A DNA stretch of 64,000 nt from Nocardia brasiliensis NBRC 14402 (lineage in GTDB: Bacteria > Actinomycetota > Actinomycetes > Mycobacteriales > Mycobacteriaceae), in the NCBI RefSeq assembly GCF_000308475.2, contig NZ_BAFT02000072.1, positions 1 through 64,000 on the forward strand, given 5' to 3'. Shown in pieces: positions 53,111 to 62,200 of the stretch. The notes beneath the pieces were generated by a model. That model was given only the letters and a program-made list of their open reading frames with translations. It ran no database searches and had not been told where the DNA came from. Positions within the stretch are counted from its first letter, which is position 1. Every line of letters starts with the position of its first letter. The translations under genes and the position numbers were made by a program.

Positions 53111-53671
53111 ATGAACTACAAGCCGCTGCTTCTCGGCGCCATTGCCGCCGCTCTGTTGATTCCTGCGGCGCCCGCGAGCGCCGCCGAACCCATCTATTCC
53201 TCAGGGACTTTCGAGCCCTGGCGGGACGGTGCCGACGCCGTCACCTACGACCAGAAACTCGCCCCCGCCGGCAGCCGTGCCATGCTCGTCGCCGTCAGCG
53301 ACGACGAGAAGACCACGGCGGTCCTGCTCGTCAGCGGGCTGCTCCCCAACCGCGTCTACGGCTCGCACGCGCACCTGAAGCCGTGTGGCGCCAAGCCGGC
53401 TGATTCCGGTTTCCACTACCAGAATGTGCAAGACCCGAACGCCAAGGACACCATGTCCATGGACGCGCGATATGCCAACCCGCAGAACGAGCTCTGGCTC
53501 GACTTCACCACCGACAAGGACGGCAAGGCCGCACAGGTCGCCACCGTCGAATGGCCCTTCCGTAAGGGCCAGCCCGCCTCGATTGTCTTGCACGAGAAGA
53601 GAACCGACACCACTGACGGCAACGCGGGTATGGCAGGCGCGCGGGTCGCCTGCCTGAGTGTCCGCCACTAG
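53111..53671 (+). CDS. Exported SodC-like (Cu/Zn superoxide dismutase fold) protein
   Basis: A 186-residue protein with a Sec signal peptide (MNYKPLLLGAIAAALLIPAAPASA). The mature part follows the Cu,Zn superoxide dismutase pattern: GSHAHLKPCG with two His and the first disulfide Cys, GFHYQN with a further His, and AGMAGARVACLSV with the second Cys. The electrostatic-loop Gly-Arg motif is altered and zinc ligands are hard to identify, so activity is uncertain. It would act in the envelope. It is divergent from xylA across 145 bp. Confidence 0.72.
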   Translation: MNYKPLLLGAIAAALLIPAAPASAAEPIYSSGTFEPWRDGADAVTYDQKLAPAGSRAMLVAVSDDEKTTAVLLVSGLLPNRVYGSHAHLKPCGAKPADSGFHYQNVQDPNAKDTMSMDARYANPQNELWLDFTTDKDGKAAQVATVEWPFRKGQPASIVLHEKRTDTTDGNAGMAGARVACLSVRH

Positions 53672-53854
53672 TCACTCGTTCACCGGGACGTCCGGATCCA
53701 ACTGGGGGGGGTGACGAGCGGCGAACGCCAGCTCTCGGTGACCGACCTCCGCCGCCCACCGCCAACATGTTTCGCCGGGACAGTGCACGCGTTGCCGACG
53801 CGGGCGCGCACCGCCACGATGTCCATCGGTCCTGTCGGGTTCGCTGTCGCGGTA

Positions 53855-54733
53855 TCAGGTCGGCGAGTCCGTCTGCCGGAGGTGTTCGAGGACGAGGCTG
53901 CGGACCGGTTCGATGTCGGCCAGGAGGCCGTGCCCCGCACCGGGGAGAATCACCGTGTGCGCCCCGGCACGCCGTGCGACCTGCGCGGCCGCCGCCGAAT
54001 CGTGCACCTGGCTCGCCCCGGCCAGAGCAACGAGGGTCGGGACCGGCAGGTGCGGCAGCCCGTCCGGCAGGTGGGGATGAACGATCGGCGAGGCCGGGAA
54101 ATGCGCGGCCCCGTGCGCGAGCAGATCGAGGTATGCCTCCAGATGCGCAGGCCCGCTGCCGGGCGCGCCCGGTGCGAGCATCGCGCGGGCATCCTCGAAC
54201 GTCGGGTGCGGGTCGCGGTTGCGGCCCAACTCCTCGAACTCGGGGCTGAGCCCGGCGAAGACCAGCGGCGGATCGAGCAGGACCAGCCGCCGCACCCGTT
54301 CGGGATGGGCGAGCGCGAACCGGAACGCGAGGTGCCCGCCCAGCGACTGGCCGCACAGGTCGGCGGCGGGCAGTCCGAGCAGATCGAACGTTTCCGCGAG
54401 CCAGTCCACGAGATCGTCCATATTGGTCACGGCCGCGCCGGTGTGCCGACTGCGGCCCGGCTCGCCGATGATGTCCACGGCCCGCACGTGATGCTCCTCG
54501 GCGAGCGAACCGATGACCGGATACCACATTCCGGCCGTCCCGCTGTATCCGTGGAGCAGGACCAGCGACGGCGCTGCGGTCGAACCTGCGGACGTGACTC
54601 GTGTCGTTCCGTACCGACCCGGAAGATCTACCGTCTCGGCCGGTACCGGCCAATACCTCATTACCGCGTCGTAGGCCGCGAAATATTCCGCTTCCAGCTC
54701 GAGGCTGGCGAACATCCCTGGTCGAGCGGTCAT
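53855..54733 (-). CDS. Alpha/beta hydrolase
   Basis: A 292-residue hydrolase with LLHGYSGTAGMWYP (oxyanion loop), DIIGEPGRSRH, nucleophile in LCGQSLGGHLAFRFAL (Ser), and the closing histidine in LPGAGHGLLADIEP. No signal peptide. A short cap of about 60 residues (FEELGRNRDPHPTFEDARAML) resembles haloalkane dehalogenase/esterase types. AAAGGGG precedes the ATG at 54733, and an AT-rich promoter stretch with two ATACAG words lies upstream. Substrate unknown. Confidence 0.85.
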   Translation of the reverse strand: MTARPGMFASLELEAEYFAAYDAVMRYWPVPAETVDLPGRYGTTRVTSAGSTAAPSLVLLHGYSGTAGMWYPVIGSLAEEHHVRAVDIIGEPGRSRHTGAAVTNMDDLVDWLAETFDLLGLPAADLCGQSLGGHLAFRFALAHPERVRRLVLLDPPLVFAGLSPEFEELGRNRDPHPTFEDARAMLAPGAPGSGPAHLEAYLDLLAHGAAHFPASPIVHPHLPDGLPHLPVPTLVALAGASQVHDSAAAAQVARRAGAHTVILPGAGHGLLADIEPVRSLVLEHLRQTDSPT

Positions 54734-54953
54734 CGTTCGACACCCCTTTCCAAGTCAACTGTATTATGTCATCTGTATGGAAACAAAGCAAAGGGGGTTG
54801 CCTGCCGAAGTACGCAACGTCCCGAGCCAGTTCGGTGGAGACCGCCGACGAGCCACGCCACCTCAGGTCGGCCATCGCGTACCAGAGCACGGTGAAGGCG
54901 GCCTATGGCGTTCGACATTCGATACTGCCGAGTTGACCCGACACAGCCCGGTG

Positions 54954-56141
54954 TCAACCGACATCGGCTCCGATGTTCAGGTACACCAACAGATCGCGGG
55001 GCAGGCCGTGGGTGTCGTGCAGATAGCGGTAGTCGTCCTCGGTCAGGGAGCGTCCGGTGAAACGGCTGTGGGACAATATCTTTCGTCCACGCTGGAGCAG
55101 CCGGTCGAATTTGCGTTCCTCGTCGAGCAGGACGGCGCGCACATCGTGTGGGTGGACAGATTGCCGGAAGTGCCCGAGGGTGTGTTCGATCAGCTCGATC
55201 GGTAGATCGGAGAGGGTCCGGGTCGGGTCGTCGCGCCATAGCGTGGTCAGGGTGCGGCGGATCAACCGGCGGAGTACGTAACCGCGGCCGGACGGGGAGG
55301 GAGTGACCCGATCGCCGAGGACAACGATGCTGGATCGCAAATGGTCGGACAGCAATCGCAGCGACCGTTCGTCCAGCGGGCCCCAAAGTCGGCGCAGAGT
55401 GGTCAACCAGGGCAGGAAGACGTCGATCTCGAAGACGGACTGCGTGTTTCGCAGGATGCGCACCAGTCGTTCCAGACCCAGCCCGGTGTCGATACCAGGC
55501 CGGCGCAACGGTTCGAGGATGCCGTCGGGATGCCGGACGTATCGCATCATGACGTGATTCCACACTTCCACCCACCGGTCATCGGATGTCGGTGTCCCCT
55601 GCGGCATTTCGTCTCCCGTCCAGACGAAGATCTCAGCATCGGGTCCGCAGAGTCCGGTCGGGCCGTTGGACCACCAGTTCTCGTCGGTGGTCGGTTCGAC
55701 CGGCAAGTCCAGTCCATCGCATGTGCGCCACGACTCATGGTCCGGCTCGACCTGTTCGTCACCGCCGAACACCGTGACGTGCATCCGGCCGGGATCGATA
55801 CCGAACCCGTCGCGCAGCAGCTCGAATCCCCAACGCAGGCTTTGCGGCCCGTCGTAGTCACCGAGCGACCAGGACCCGAGCATCTCGAACACGGTGAGGT
55901 GGGTGTCGTCGCCGACCTCCGCGAGATCGGTGGTGCGCAGGCAGCGTTGCAGGCCGGTGAGCCGCCGGCCCAGCGGGTGAGGTCTGCCCATGAGATAGGG
56001 GGTCAACGGGTGCATGCCGGAGGTGGTGAACAGCACCTGATCCCCCGGCGGGGGAATGAGCGATCCGCCCGGCGCAAGTTCGTGCCCGCGTTCGCGGAAG
56101 AAGTCGAGGAAGGTTCGAACAGTCTGGTCTGTCGTGATCAC
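54954..56141 (-). CDS. Free-standing alanyl-tRNA synthetase catalytic core
   Basis: A 395-residue protein equal to the class II catalytic and tRNA-recognition part of AlaRS: FLDFFRERGHELAPGGSLIPP and DQVLFTTSGMHPLTPYLMG (motif 1 region), LTGLQRCLRTTDLAEVGDD and FEMLGSWSLGDY (motif 2), ENWWSNGPTGLCGPDAEIFV, and GIDTGLGLERL (motif 3). It stops after the helical tRNA domain; the editing and C-Ala domains of a normal enzyme of about 880 residues are absent. A housekeeping alaS should exist elsewhere. The start is GTG at 56141 with GGAG eight bases upstream. An alanine-rich leader peptide precedes it. Confidence 0.85.
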   Translation of the reverse strand: MITTDQTVRTFLDFFRERGHELAPGGSLIPPPGDQVLFTTSGMHPLTPYLMGRPHPLGRRLTGLQRCLRTTDLAEVGDDTHLTVFEMLGSWSLGDYDGPQSLRWGFELLRDGFGIDPGRMHVTVFGGDEQVEPDHESWRTCDGLDLPVEPTTDENWWSNGPTGLCGPDAEIFVWTGDEMPQGTPTSDDRWVEVWNHVMMRYVRHPDGILEPLRRPGIDTGLGLERLVRILRNTQSVFEIDVFLPWLTTLRRLWGPLDERSLRLLSDHLRSSIVVLGDRVTPSPSGRGYVLRRLIRRTLTTLWRDDPTRTLSDLPIELIEHTLGHFRQSVHPHDVRAVLLDEERKFDRLLQRGRKILSHSRFTGRSLTEDDYRYLHDTHGLPRDLLVYLNIGADVG

Positions 56142-56215
56142 GGTGATTGCTCCATCGATGGGAAATCGACCGGAAGCGCCCGCAGATGGCAAGTCCTGCA
56201 ACAAGACCGACGCAT

Positions 56216-56243
56216 GCCAGCGGACCGTTTCCGGTCAGCCGGC
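56216..56243 (-). promoter_or_regulatory. Attenuator-like hairpin between leader peptide and AlaRS-like gene
   Basis: Twelve-base arms (56216-56227 and 56232-56243) pair at 11 positions, counting one G-U, around a GAAA tetraloop on the minus strand. The 5' arm contains GACCGG, which could instead pair with CCGGTC inside the leader peptide reading frame (56270-56275), the layout of an attenuator. No clear T-tract follows. Confidence 0.45.
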
Positions 56244-56255
56244 GTGGGGAGAAGG

Positions 56256-56324
56256 TCAGGCGGCAGCGACCGGCGAGCTGAGAGCTCGTGCGGCGGCGGC
56301 AGCGATTCCTGAGTTGACCTTCAT
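56256..56324 (-). CDS. Alanine-rich leader peptide
   Basis: A 22-residue peptide (MKVNSGIAAAAARALSSPVA, then two more Ala) with nine alanines, five of them consecutive, ending 115 bp before the alanyl-tRNA synthetase-like gene. A TACCGT -10-type hexamer lies six bases before the ATG, and there is no Shine-Dalgarno, so the message would be leaderless like several actinobacterial amino acid leader peptides. Ribosome stalling at Ala codons when charged tRNA-Ala is scarce would change folding of the downstream hairpin. Inference rests on the run of Ala codons and position. Confidence 0.55.
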   Translation of the reverse strand: MKVNSGIAAAAARALSSPVAAA

Positions 56325-56895
56325 AGATGCACGGTAGCAACCACGCCATGCGGCGCACGACCGATTTTCGGCCCTCCTCCGTCCAGCATCTGCTGTTCGA
56401 GCCTGGCGTGCACAGGTAGTCGGCGTAGGCAGTAGCCTGCTGCTCATCTCGCGTATTCCTGCATTCTGGCGAACATCTCATCACCCGGTCCGCGCCCGGA
56501 CTTTCCGGAGAATGCACGGGAGCCTCATAGGTATTGTGAGCCGTTCGATGACATCATTGAATTCGGTTGCGCGCGCCAGCATCCGTCAGTTTCTGTTTCG
56601 ATCGGCCGTTTCTCTATCCCCGAACGGCATTGTCACCAGCGTCCGACAAGTTCGCACATCGGACTGATACGCTCCCTGTCGTAGAAAACATTCCGGCGGA
56701 CACCGCCGCAGGTGGGAGGGGACGACACCGGATGAGGCCGACATCAGCTAGACGCCAACGAGAGTGGCGTGCGCCGACATCTACCGGCGGCCGCACTGCC
56801 TCAGGTCACTGAACCTGCGATCCCGGCATGTTCACGTCCGCCCGCCTTCCGCTTATCATGAATAAATTAACGTAACTGAGAGTAAATCGGACCAG
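56325..56895. other. Intergenic region between AlaRS leader and TetR gene
   Basis: No recognisable protein gene in about 570 bp. The right end (56860-56885) is AT-rich with ATTAACGTAACTGAGAGTAA, containing two GTAA words, and probably holds the TetR promoter and operator. Confidence 0.45.
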
Positions 56896-57543
56896 ATGGC
56901 AGACGACAATCGCTTACAGCGCACCTACCGTTCCCCGGTGCGCGAGGATGCTGCGCGGCGCACCCGAGACATCGTGGTGCGCGCCGCGATGCAGGTGTTC
57001 GCGGAACGCGGATACGCCGGCGCCACCATCGACCAGATAGCGAACTGCGCCGGCGTCTCCCGTCCGACGGTGTTCGCCGCGGGCAATAAAGCCCAATTGT
57101 TCGCGCTCGCCCGCCAATACGTAGACAACGACGGTGACGGCGCCGAAGCCGATTCGACGATGACGCAGATTCTCGAGATCGACGACCCCCGCCGGCTGCT
57201 CGAGCGGTTCGCCACGCACACGGCCGCGATCATGCGGCGAGCGCGGCCGTTGCAGGGAGTGCTCGAGCAGGCCGCGGGCACCGATCCCGAGCTGGCGGAA
57301 CTCCTGAAATCGACGCAGCAGCGACTCCTCGAGACAGCCGGTAGCGTCGTGGCGGCCGTCGCGGCGACCCGATCGCTGCGCCGGGGGATCTCCCGCCGCG
57401 CGGCCATCGACGTGCTCTGGTTGCAACTCCAGTACACGAACTATCAGCGCCTGGTCGACGAACGCGGCTGGAGTCACCGGGAATTCGAGCGGTGGCTCGC
57501 CACGGCGATGATCGCCACCTTGCTCGAACCGAGCCACGAATAG
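56896..57543 (+). CDS. TetR-family transcriptional regulator
   Basis: A 215-residue repressor: the helix-turn-helix is ATIDQIANCAGVSRPTVFAAGNKAQLFALA, after a basic start (RTYRSPVREDAARRTRDIVV). The ligand domain is helical and unremarkable (RLLERFATHTAAIMRRARPLQGVLEQAAG). It is convergent with the SDR-like gene at 57604, whose upstream region holds the palindrome GTTAATATTAAC; the ATTAAC half also appears just before this gene, suggesting shared control. Confidence 0.87.
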   Translation: MADDNRLQRTYRSPVREDAARRTRDIVVRAAMQVFAERGYAGATIDQIANCAGVSRPTVFAAGNKAQLFALARQYVDNDGDGAEADSTMTQILEIDDPRRLLERFATHTAAIMRRARPLQGVLEQAAGTDPELAELLKSTQQRLLETAGSVVAAVAATRSLRRGISRRAAIDVLWLQLQYTNYQRLVDERGWSHREFERWLATAMIATLLEPSHE

Positions 57544-57603
57544 CCATCCGCGCCGCCGCTGCGGACCATCGTCGCCCGGAAACGCCGAGTCGGGCCGCTT
57601 ACG

Positions 57604-58392
57604 CTATAAGGCAACACCTTTCGCTGGCCCGGTGAATCGAGCCGACGGATAACAGCGCTCCGCCGCGCCCGCTTCGCCATTCATGGTCAACAACGCCCCG
57701 TGTACATGGGCGGCCCGGCGAGAGGCGAGAAACCGGATGGCTTCCGCGACCTCCGCAGGCCCGCTATCACCCTGCGATACCTCGCCCGGACGCAATTCCC
57801 CGGGCGGAGCGAACAAGTCGCCGGGATCCACGAAATTGACCCGGACCCCACTCGGCCCGTACTCGGCCGACCACGACCTGGTCAACTCGACCAGCGCCGC
57901 CCGCGCCGCCCGCGCCCAGCCATTGTCCGGCTTACCCGCCCGAGCGCCGAACCCGCCGACGTTGACGATCGCCCCCGCGCCGCGTGCCGCCATCGATGGG
58001 GCGAGCGCGCCCGCCAACAGCAAAGGCATCCGCACATTCAGATTGAACACGGTGTCGAACACGTCCTCGGTCGATCCGTAATCGACTTCCCCGGCATTGT
58101 TGACCAGCACCTGCACCGGAACACCCGATAACAATCGGGCCATCTCCCCGATCAACCGAGGCGCGGCCGCAGGATCCCGGAGATCTGCCACCAGATCGAC
58201 CGCCCGGCCCCCGGCCCACTCGATCAATTCGCAGGTTTCCGTCACACCGGTGCCGTCACCACCGCAAGCCAGTATCGAATATCCATCCTCGGCGAGCCGC
58301 ACTGCGGCTTCCCGTCCGATCCCACCCGACGAACCGGCAATCACTGCCCATTCACCCCGCCGCCGACCATCCCCCACCAAGGCTTCAGCCAT
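57604..58392 (-). CDS. SDR-fold protein with lost catalytic residues
   Basis: A 262-residue short-chain dehydrogenase-like protein. The cofactor motif AGSSGGIGREAAVRL and NNAGEVD are intact, but the catalytic serine position reads VNVGGFGA (Ser to Gly) and the YxxxK motif reads WARAARAALVELTRS (Tyr to Trp, Lys to Arg). NAD(P) binding without dehydrogenase chemistry is therefore expected, for example a sensor or a protein partner. Alternatively another residue could serve. The ATG at 58392 fits the fold start. It is probably regulated by the TetR gene at 56896. Confidence 0.8.
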   Translation of the reverse strand: MAEALVGDGRRRGEWAVIAGSSGGIGREAAVRLAEDGYSILACGGDGTGVTETCELIEWAGGRAVDLVADLRDPAAAPRLIGEMARLLSGVPVQVLVNNAGEVDYGSTEDVFDTVFNLNVRMPLLLAGALAPSMAARGAGAIVNVGGFGARAGKPDNGWARAARAALVELTRSWSAEYGPSGVRVNFVDPGDLFAPPGELRPGEVSQGDSGPAEVAEAIRFLASRRAAHVHGALLTMNGEAGAAERCYPSARFTGPAKGVAL

Positions 58393-58507
58393 CCGACGTC
58401 ATCTCCTTCTCGCTTGCGCCGCTTGGTGACTCCGTCCGCCACCGCCGGCGGCACATGTGTGCGAAGGCTGGGGTAGGAGAACAGGTCCATGTCCTGAATG
58501 TTGCTTT

Positions 58508-58519
58508 GTTAATATTAAC
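58508..58519. promoter_or_regulatory. Palindrome before the SDR-like gene
   Basis: GTTAATATTAAC is a perfect 12-bp palindrome 116 bp upstream of the SDR-like start in otherwise GC-rich DNA. The ATTAAC half recurs before the TetR gene at 56896, so it is a candidate operator for that regulator. Confidence 0.5.
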
Positions 58520-58685
58520 CTGTCAAGACTTTGGTGGCCTTGGTGCGCAAGATGACACCACAAGCCCTGAGGTCGCTCCCCAGCGGCCGATCGAACGGAG
58601 TCGAGCCGGACGAGCAGGGCAGCGCCGACGCGGCCCCGTCTCGAAAAGAGTTCTGCACGTGTACCTCTCGGGTAGCATCGGCCCG

Positions 58686-59237
58686 GTGGAGGAATTTCTG
58701 CCCTTGGCCGCGTTGGGTACGGCCGCGTTGTCCGAGGGTGTCAGGTTTCTCTACGACCAGGCGGGTGAGTTGCTCCGGCGGCGACGCGCGCGTGCGGGTT
58801 CGGACACGGAATCGGACACGGGCACCGACTTCGAGACGCCGCCGGTCGTGACCGAACCCGAACAACTCCCCGCGCCGGACATGGCACAGGTGGAGCGATT
58901 CGAACCCGAATTGCGCGCGTTGCGCAGCGATCTGCACGAATACGCGGCCGGTGTGGATCCGGTTGCGCCGTCGGACGAACGCCTGCTCCATCTCGTCGAC
59001 GCACTACGCCGGGTGCTGGAGACGATCCACGGTACGCCGGTCGTGTTCGCGGGCGAGGGGCGAGAAGCTGCGCAGGTGCGCGGCAGCATCGACGCGGACC
59101 AGGTAGCAGGCTACGTGGCCGCGGTGCGGGCCGACCGCGCCGAGGGCACGATCGAAGGCCACACGCGGGTGCGCGAGGTGGCCGCGGGAGGGCAAGCCAT
59201 TGGAGTCGACCTCGGAGCCGACCGCCGGGAGCGGTGA
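58686..59237 (+). CDS. Small partner protein of the STAND NTPase
   Basis: A 183-residue protein of no family I can name. The N terminus is an amphipathic helix (EEFLPLAALGTAALSEGVRFLYDQAGELLRRRRAR), followed by an acidic linker, a helical pair (FEPELRALRSDLHEYAAG, DERLLHLVDALRRVLETIHG) and a C-terminal part with a repeated-strand rhythm (VRGSIDADQVAGYVAAVRAD, EVAAGGQAIGVDL). The GTG at 58686 lies seven bases after TAGCAT, suggesting a leaderless message; a GTG at 58659 is an alternative. It overlaps the STAND gene by 38 bp. Since that NTPase lacks an effector domain, this may be the effector or adaptor. Confidence 0.6.
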   Translation: MEEFLPLAALGTAALSEGVRFLYDQAGELLRRRRARAGSDTESDTGTDFETPPVVTEPEQLPAPDMAQVERFEPELRALRSDLHEYAAGVDPVAPSDERLLHLVDALRRVLETIHGTPVVFAGEGREAAQVRGSIDADQVAGYVAAVRADRAEGTIEGHTRVREVAAGGQAIGVDLGADRRER

Positions 59238-62200
59238 TCGCGGGCCGCGCCCGTTCGCCGAGCTGATCCAGGACCGGGTCGGGCCGGACTTCGTCGACCG
59301 TAAATGGTTGCGGCACAGCGTGACAGCGGCAGCCGCAGCCAACAGGTACGTCCTGGTGATCGGCGAGCCAGGGGCGGGCAAGACGAGCCTGCTCGCCGGT
59401 TTGTCGCACGCCCATCCCGACTGGCTCCGCTACTTCATCCGCCAGGACAGCCGAACCCGGGCGGCAGGCGGGGACATCCAGTCGTTTCTGCTGTCCATCG
59501 GCCACCAGCTCGCTCGCGCACGGCCGGAGCTGTTCGAGCCCGAACGCCTCTCGGTCGTCGTCCGCCAGCACATCGAGACGGTCGCGCACGGAGGTCGATC
59601 GATCGGCATCCGTATCGAGGACCTGACCGTCTCCCCGTTCCATCGCACCGCCGTCCTCGAGGTGGAACAGCGGGTCAGCAAGGTCTCGGGGACGGTGACC
59701 GGTATCGAAATCGGTTACGCCGCTCTCGAACCCCGGCTGCTGGAGCCGGACAACCTGGCGCATCTGGCATTGATCGCGCCGGCCGAAGTCCTGCTCGCGG
59801 CGGACCCGGCCGCCAGGATCGTGATCCTGCTCGACGCGCTCGACGAATTGGCGGGCGACCAAGCCGCACCGAGTCTCTTGCGCTGGCTCGCCGACGGACC
59901 CGAACTGCCGCCGAACATCTGTGTCCTCATGACCTCTCGGCCCCATGCCGGACTCGGTCAGCTGCGATCCGCGCGCGTCGGACAGCTCGCTGAGATACTC
60001 ATCGATCCAGGCTCCCCACAGGTGGCCGACGACCTCGTCGGCTACGCCCGGCGGGTGCTGAGCACCGAACCCATCGCGGCGGCCGCGCTGGCACAGGGCT
60101 ATCTGCTCGATCAGTTCCACCGTGATGTCGCCCGCCGAGCCGACGGAAACTTTCTCTATTTGTCCACCTACGCGCGGGCACTGACCGACGCCCTCGCCGC
60201 GGATACGCCACAGACCGCGCGACTGCTCGAGGTCGTCGGGCTGCCACCCGGTCTGGCAGGTCTGTACTCGTATTTCATCGACACCCTGCGCACCGACCTC
60301 ACCCGGCTCGGCCTACTCGAGATCCGTGATCCCGTCAGCGCCGACGACATGCTGACACCGGCCTGGGAAGGGGTGGTGCAGCCGATTCTCGGCGTGCTCG
60401 CGGTAGCCGGGGACTCGTTGACGACCGAGGAACTCAGCACGCTGGCCGGCGTGCGGGTCTGGCCGAGTTCGGTACGCAGCATCCTGGCCCGGCTGCGCTG
60501 GTTGCTCGACGTTCACGACGATCGAATCACCCTGTATCACAACTCGATCGGCGAATTCCTCACCAGCGAGCCGACCCACCGGCAGCGACCCGAGTACGCG
60601 GTCGACGCCCAGGAGTGGCACGAGCGCATCGTCCGCCACTACCGCGGCCGAGCCGCCACCTGGGCCGCCGTCGACTGGGACAGTGTCAACCGTTACGGGC
60701 TCGTCCACCTGGGCAGGCACATGGCCGGCAGCCGCGCTGCCGTCGCATCGGAGCTAGCCGACCTCGTCTGTTCTGGGCTGCGTCGCGCCATCCGGACCAC
60801 CCTCGGCAGCGACCGCCACTTCCTCGGACTGGTCGAACTCGCCGCAGCGCGAGTTCTCGAAAACCCCTCGCTGACAACGGGATTACCGGCGATCCTGTAT
60901 CTGGGCGTGGTCCGCCGGCAAGCGCTGCGCGCGGTGCACGACGTAGCGCCCGGCGTTCTCGGCCTGCTGGCTCGCATGGGGCGCACCGAGGCAGCGATCG
61001 AATATGTGCTTGCCGTGCCGTCGTCCTATCGGCAGTTCCTGGGCATGCACGAGATCGTGCGGCACACGCCAGGGGGCACGAGCGACGCCCGCCTGCGCGA
61101 TCTGTTGGTGCAGAGCGCGTTGACGGTACCGGCAAGCGAGATCGGCACGCTGCAACCGGTCCAGTACCCGCTGCGATGGGCCGCGACCGCTATCGCGCCG
61201 TACGATCTCGATCGCGCCCTCGTGCTGTGGGAGCGGGCCCGGCGACCCGACTCCGGCTGGCGCGAGGACCACCCACCGGACGCGGTGTATCGCGCGGCCG
61301 CGGCAGCCAGTGACGGCCGCACGGCACGAGGACTCGTCGCCGCGATCCAGACCGATCAAGCTGGTGACTACCTGGATCTCGCCGCCCGCCCCGACACCGA
61401 GGACGTGCCGGAGCTGCTTCGGCTGGCCGAGTCGAGTCTCACCGAAGCCACGACGGCGGGCCGTTTGCATTGCCGCGCCAGGCTTTTCCGGGCCTGGCTG
61501 CCGCACGAGGCGGCCCGTGCCGATCGGCATCGGGCGGAGCTGCTCGCGGAAATCGAGCAGGACGGCGACGACGCGGGCGCGCTCGGGCGCGGCTTGGTCG
61601 ACGCCGCCACCGAATTGGCCGACATCGATCGGGCGACGGCTCAGCACCTGCTCGGCCGTCTCTCGACCGTCCCCGTCGACGGCCACACCGAAGGCGCGTT
61701 TCTGCGAGCGGCACGCCTGCAGGCGAGATGGGGTGCGGTATTCGAGAGTGGCCGGCTGCTGAACCAACTCTACGAGTGGAACAACTCAGTCTGGTGCCGA
61801 GTCGAGCGGGCTTCGGTGGTGGCCGAGTTCGACACGGCCGGCGCAGCGGAAATGATCGAGGACGCGCATGCCACGATCCCCGCACACCGGCCGGACCTGG
61901 ACATCATCAGCCGGATGCACCGGGAAAGCCAATTGCGTAGTGTCGCATTGGGTTTCGCCGAGTTCGACCTAAGCCGAGCGTCCGCGGTAGCCAGGGAGCT
62001 GACGGAAACCACCTGGTCCCACATGGTTACGGACCGCTACAGTGTCCTCGCGCTGCTCGCGCATCGTCACCTGGACGTCGGCGACACCGAGCAGGCGACC
62101 GCGCTGCTGCACGAATGCCTCGACCGGCCCGGCGAGGTCCGCCCGCTGGTCGACCGCCCGAAAACCGTGCCGTTCCGGCTTGCGGACGGCGAGCGGGCCG

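Noticed and set aside
54734..54953. A short minus-strand frame (LWYAMADLRWRGSSAVSTELARD in part) between the hydrolase and AlaRS-like genes
   Set aside because: No family recognised, no ribosome site, and it merges with a hydrolase shadow; too weak to call a gene or a pseudogene.
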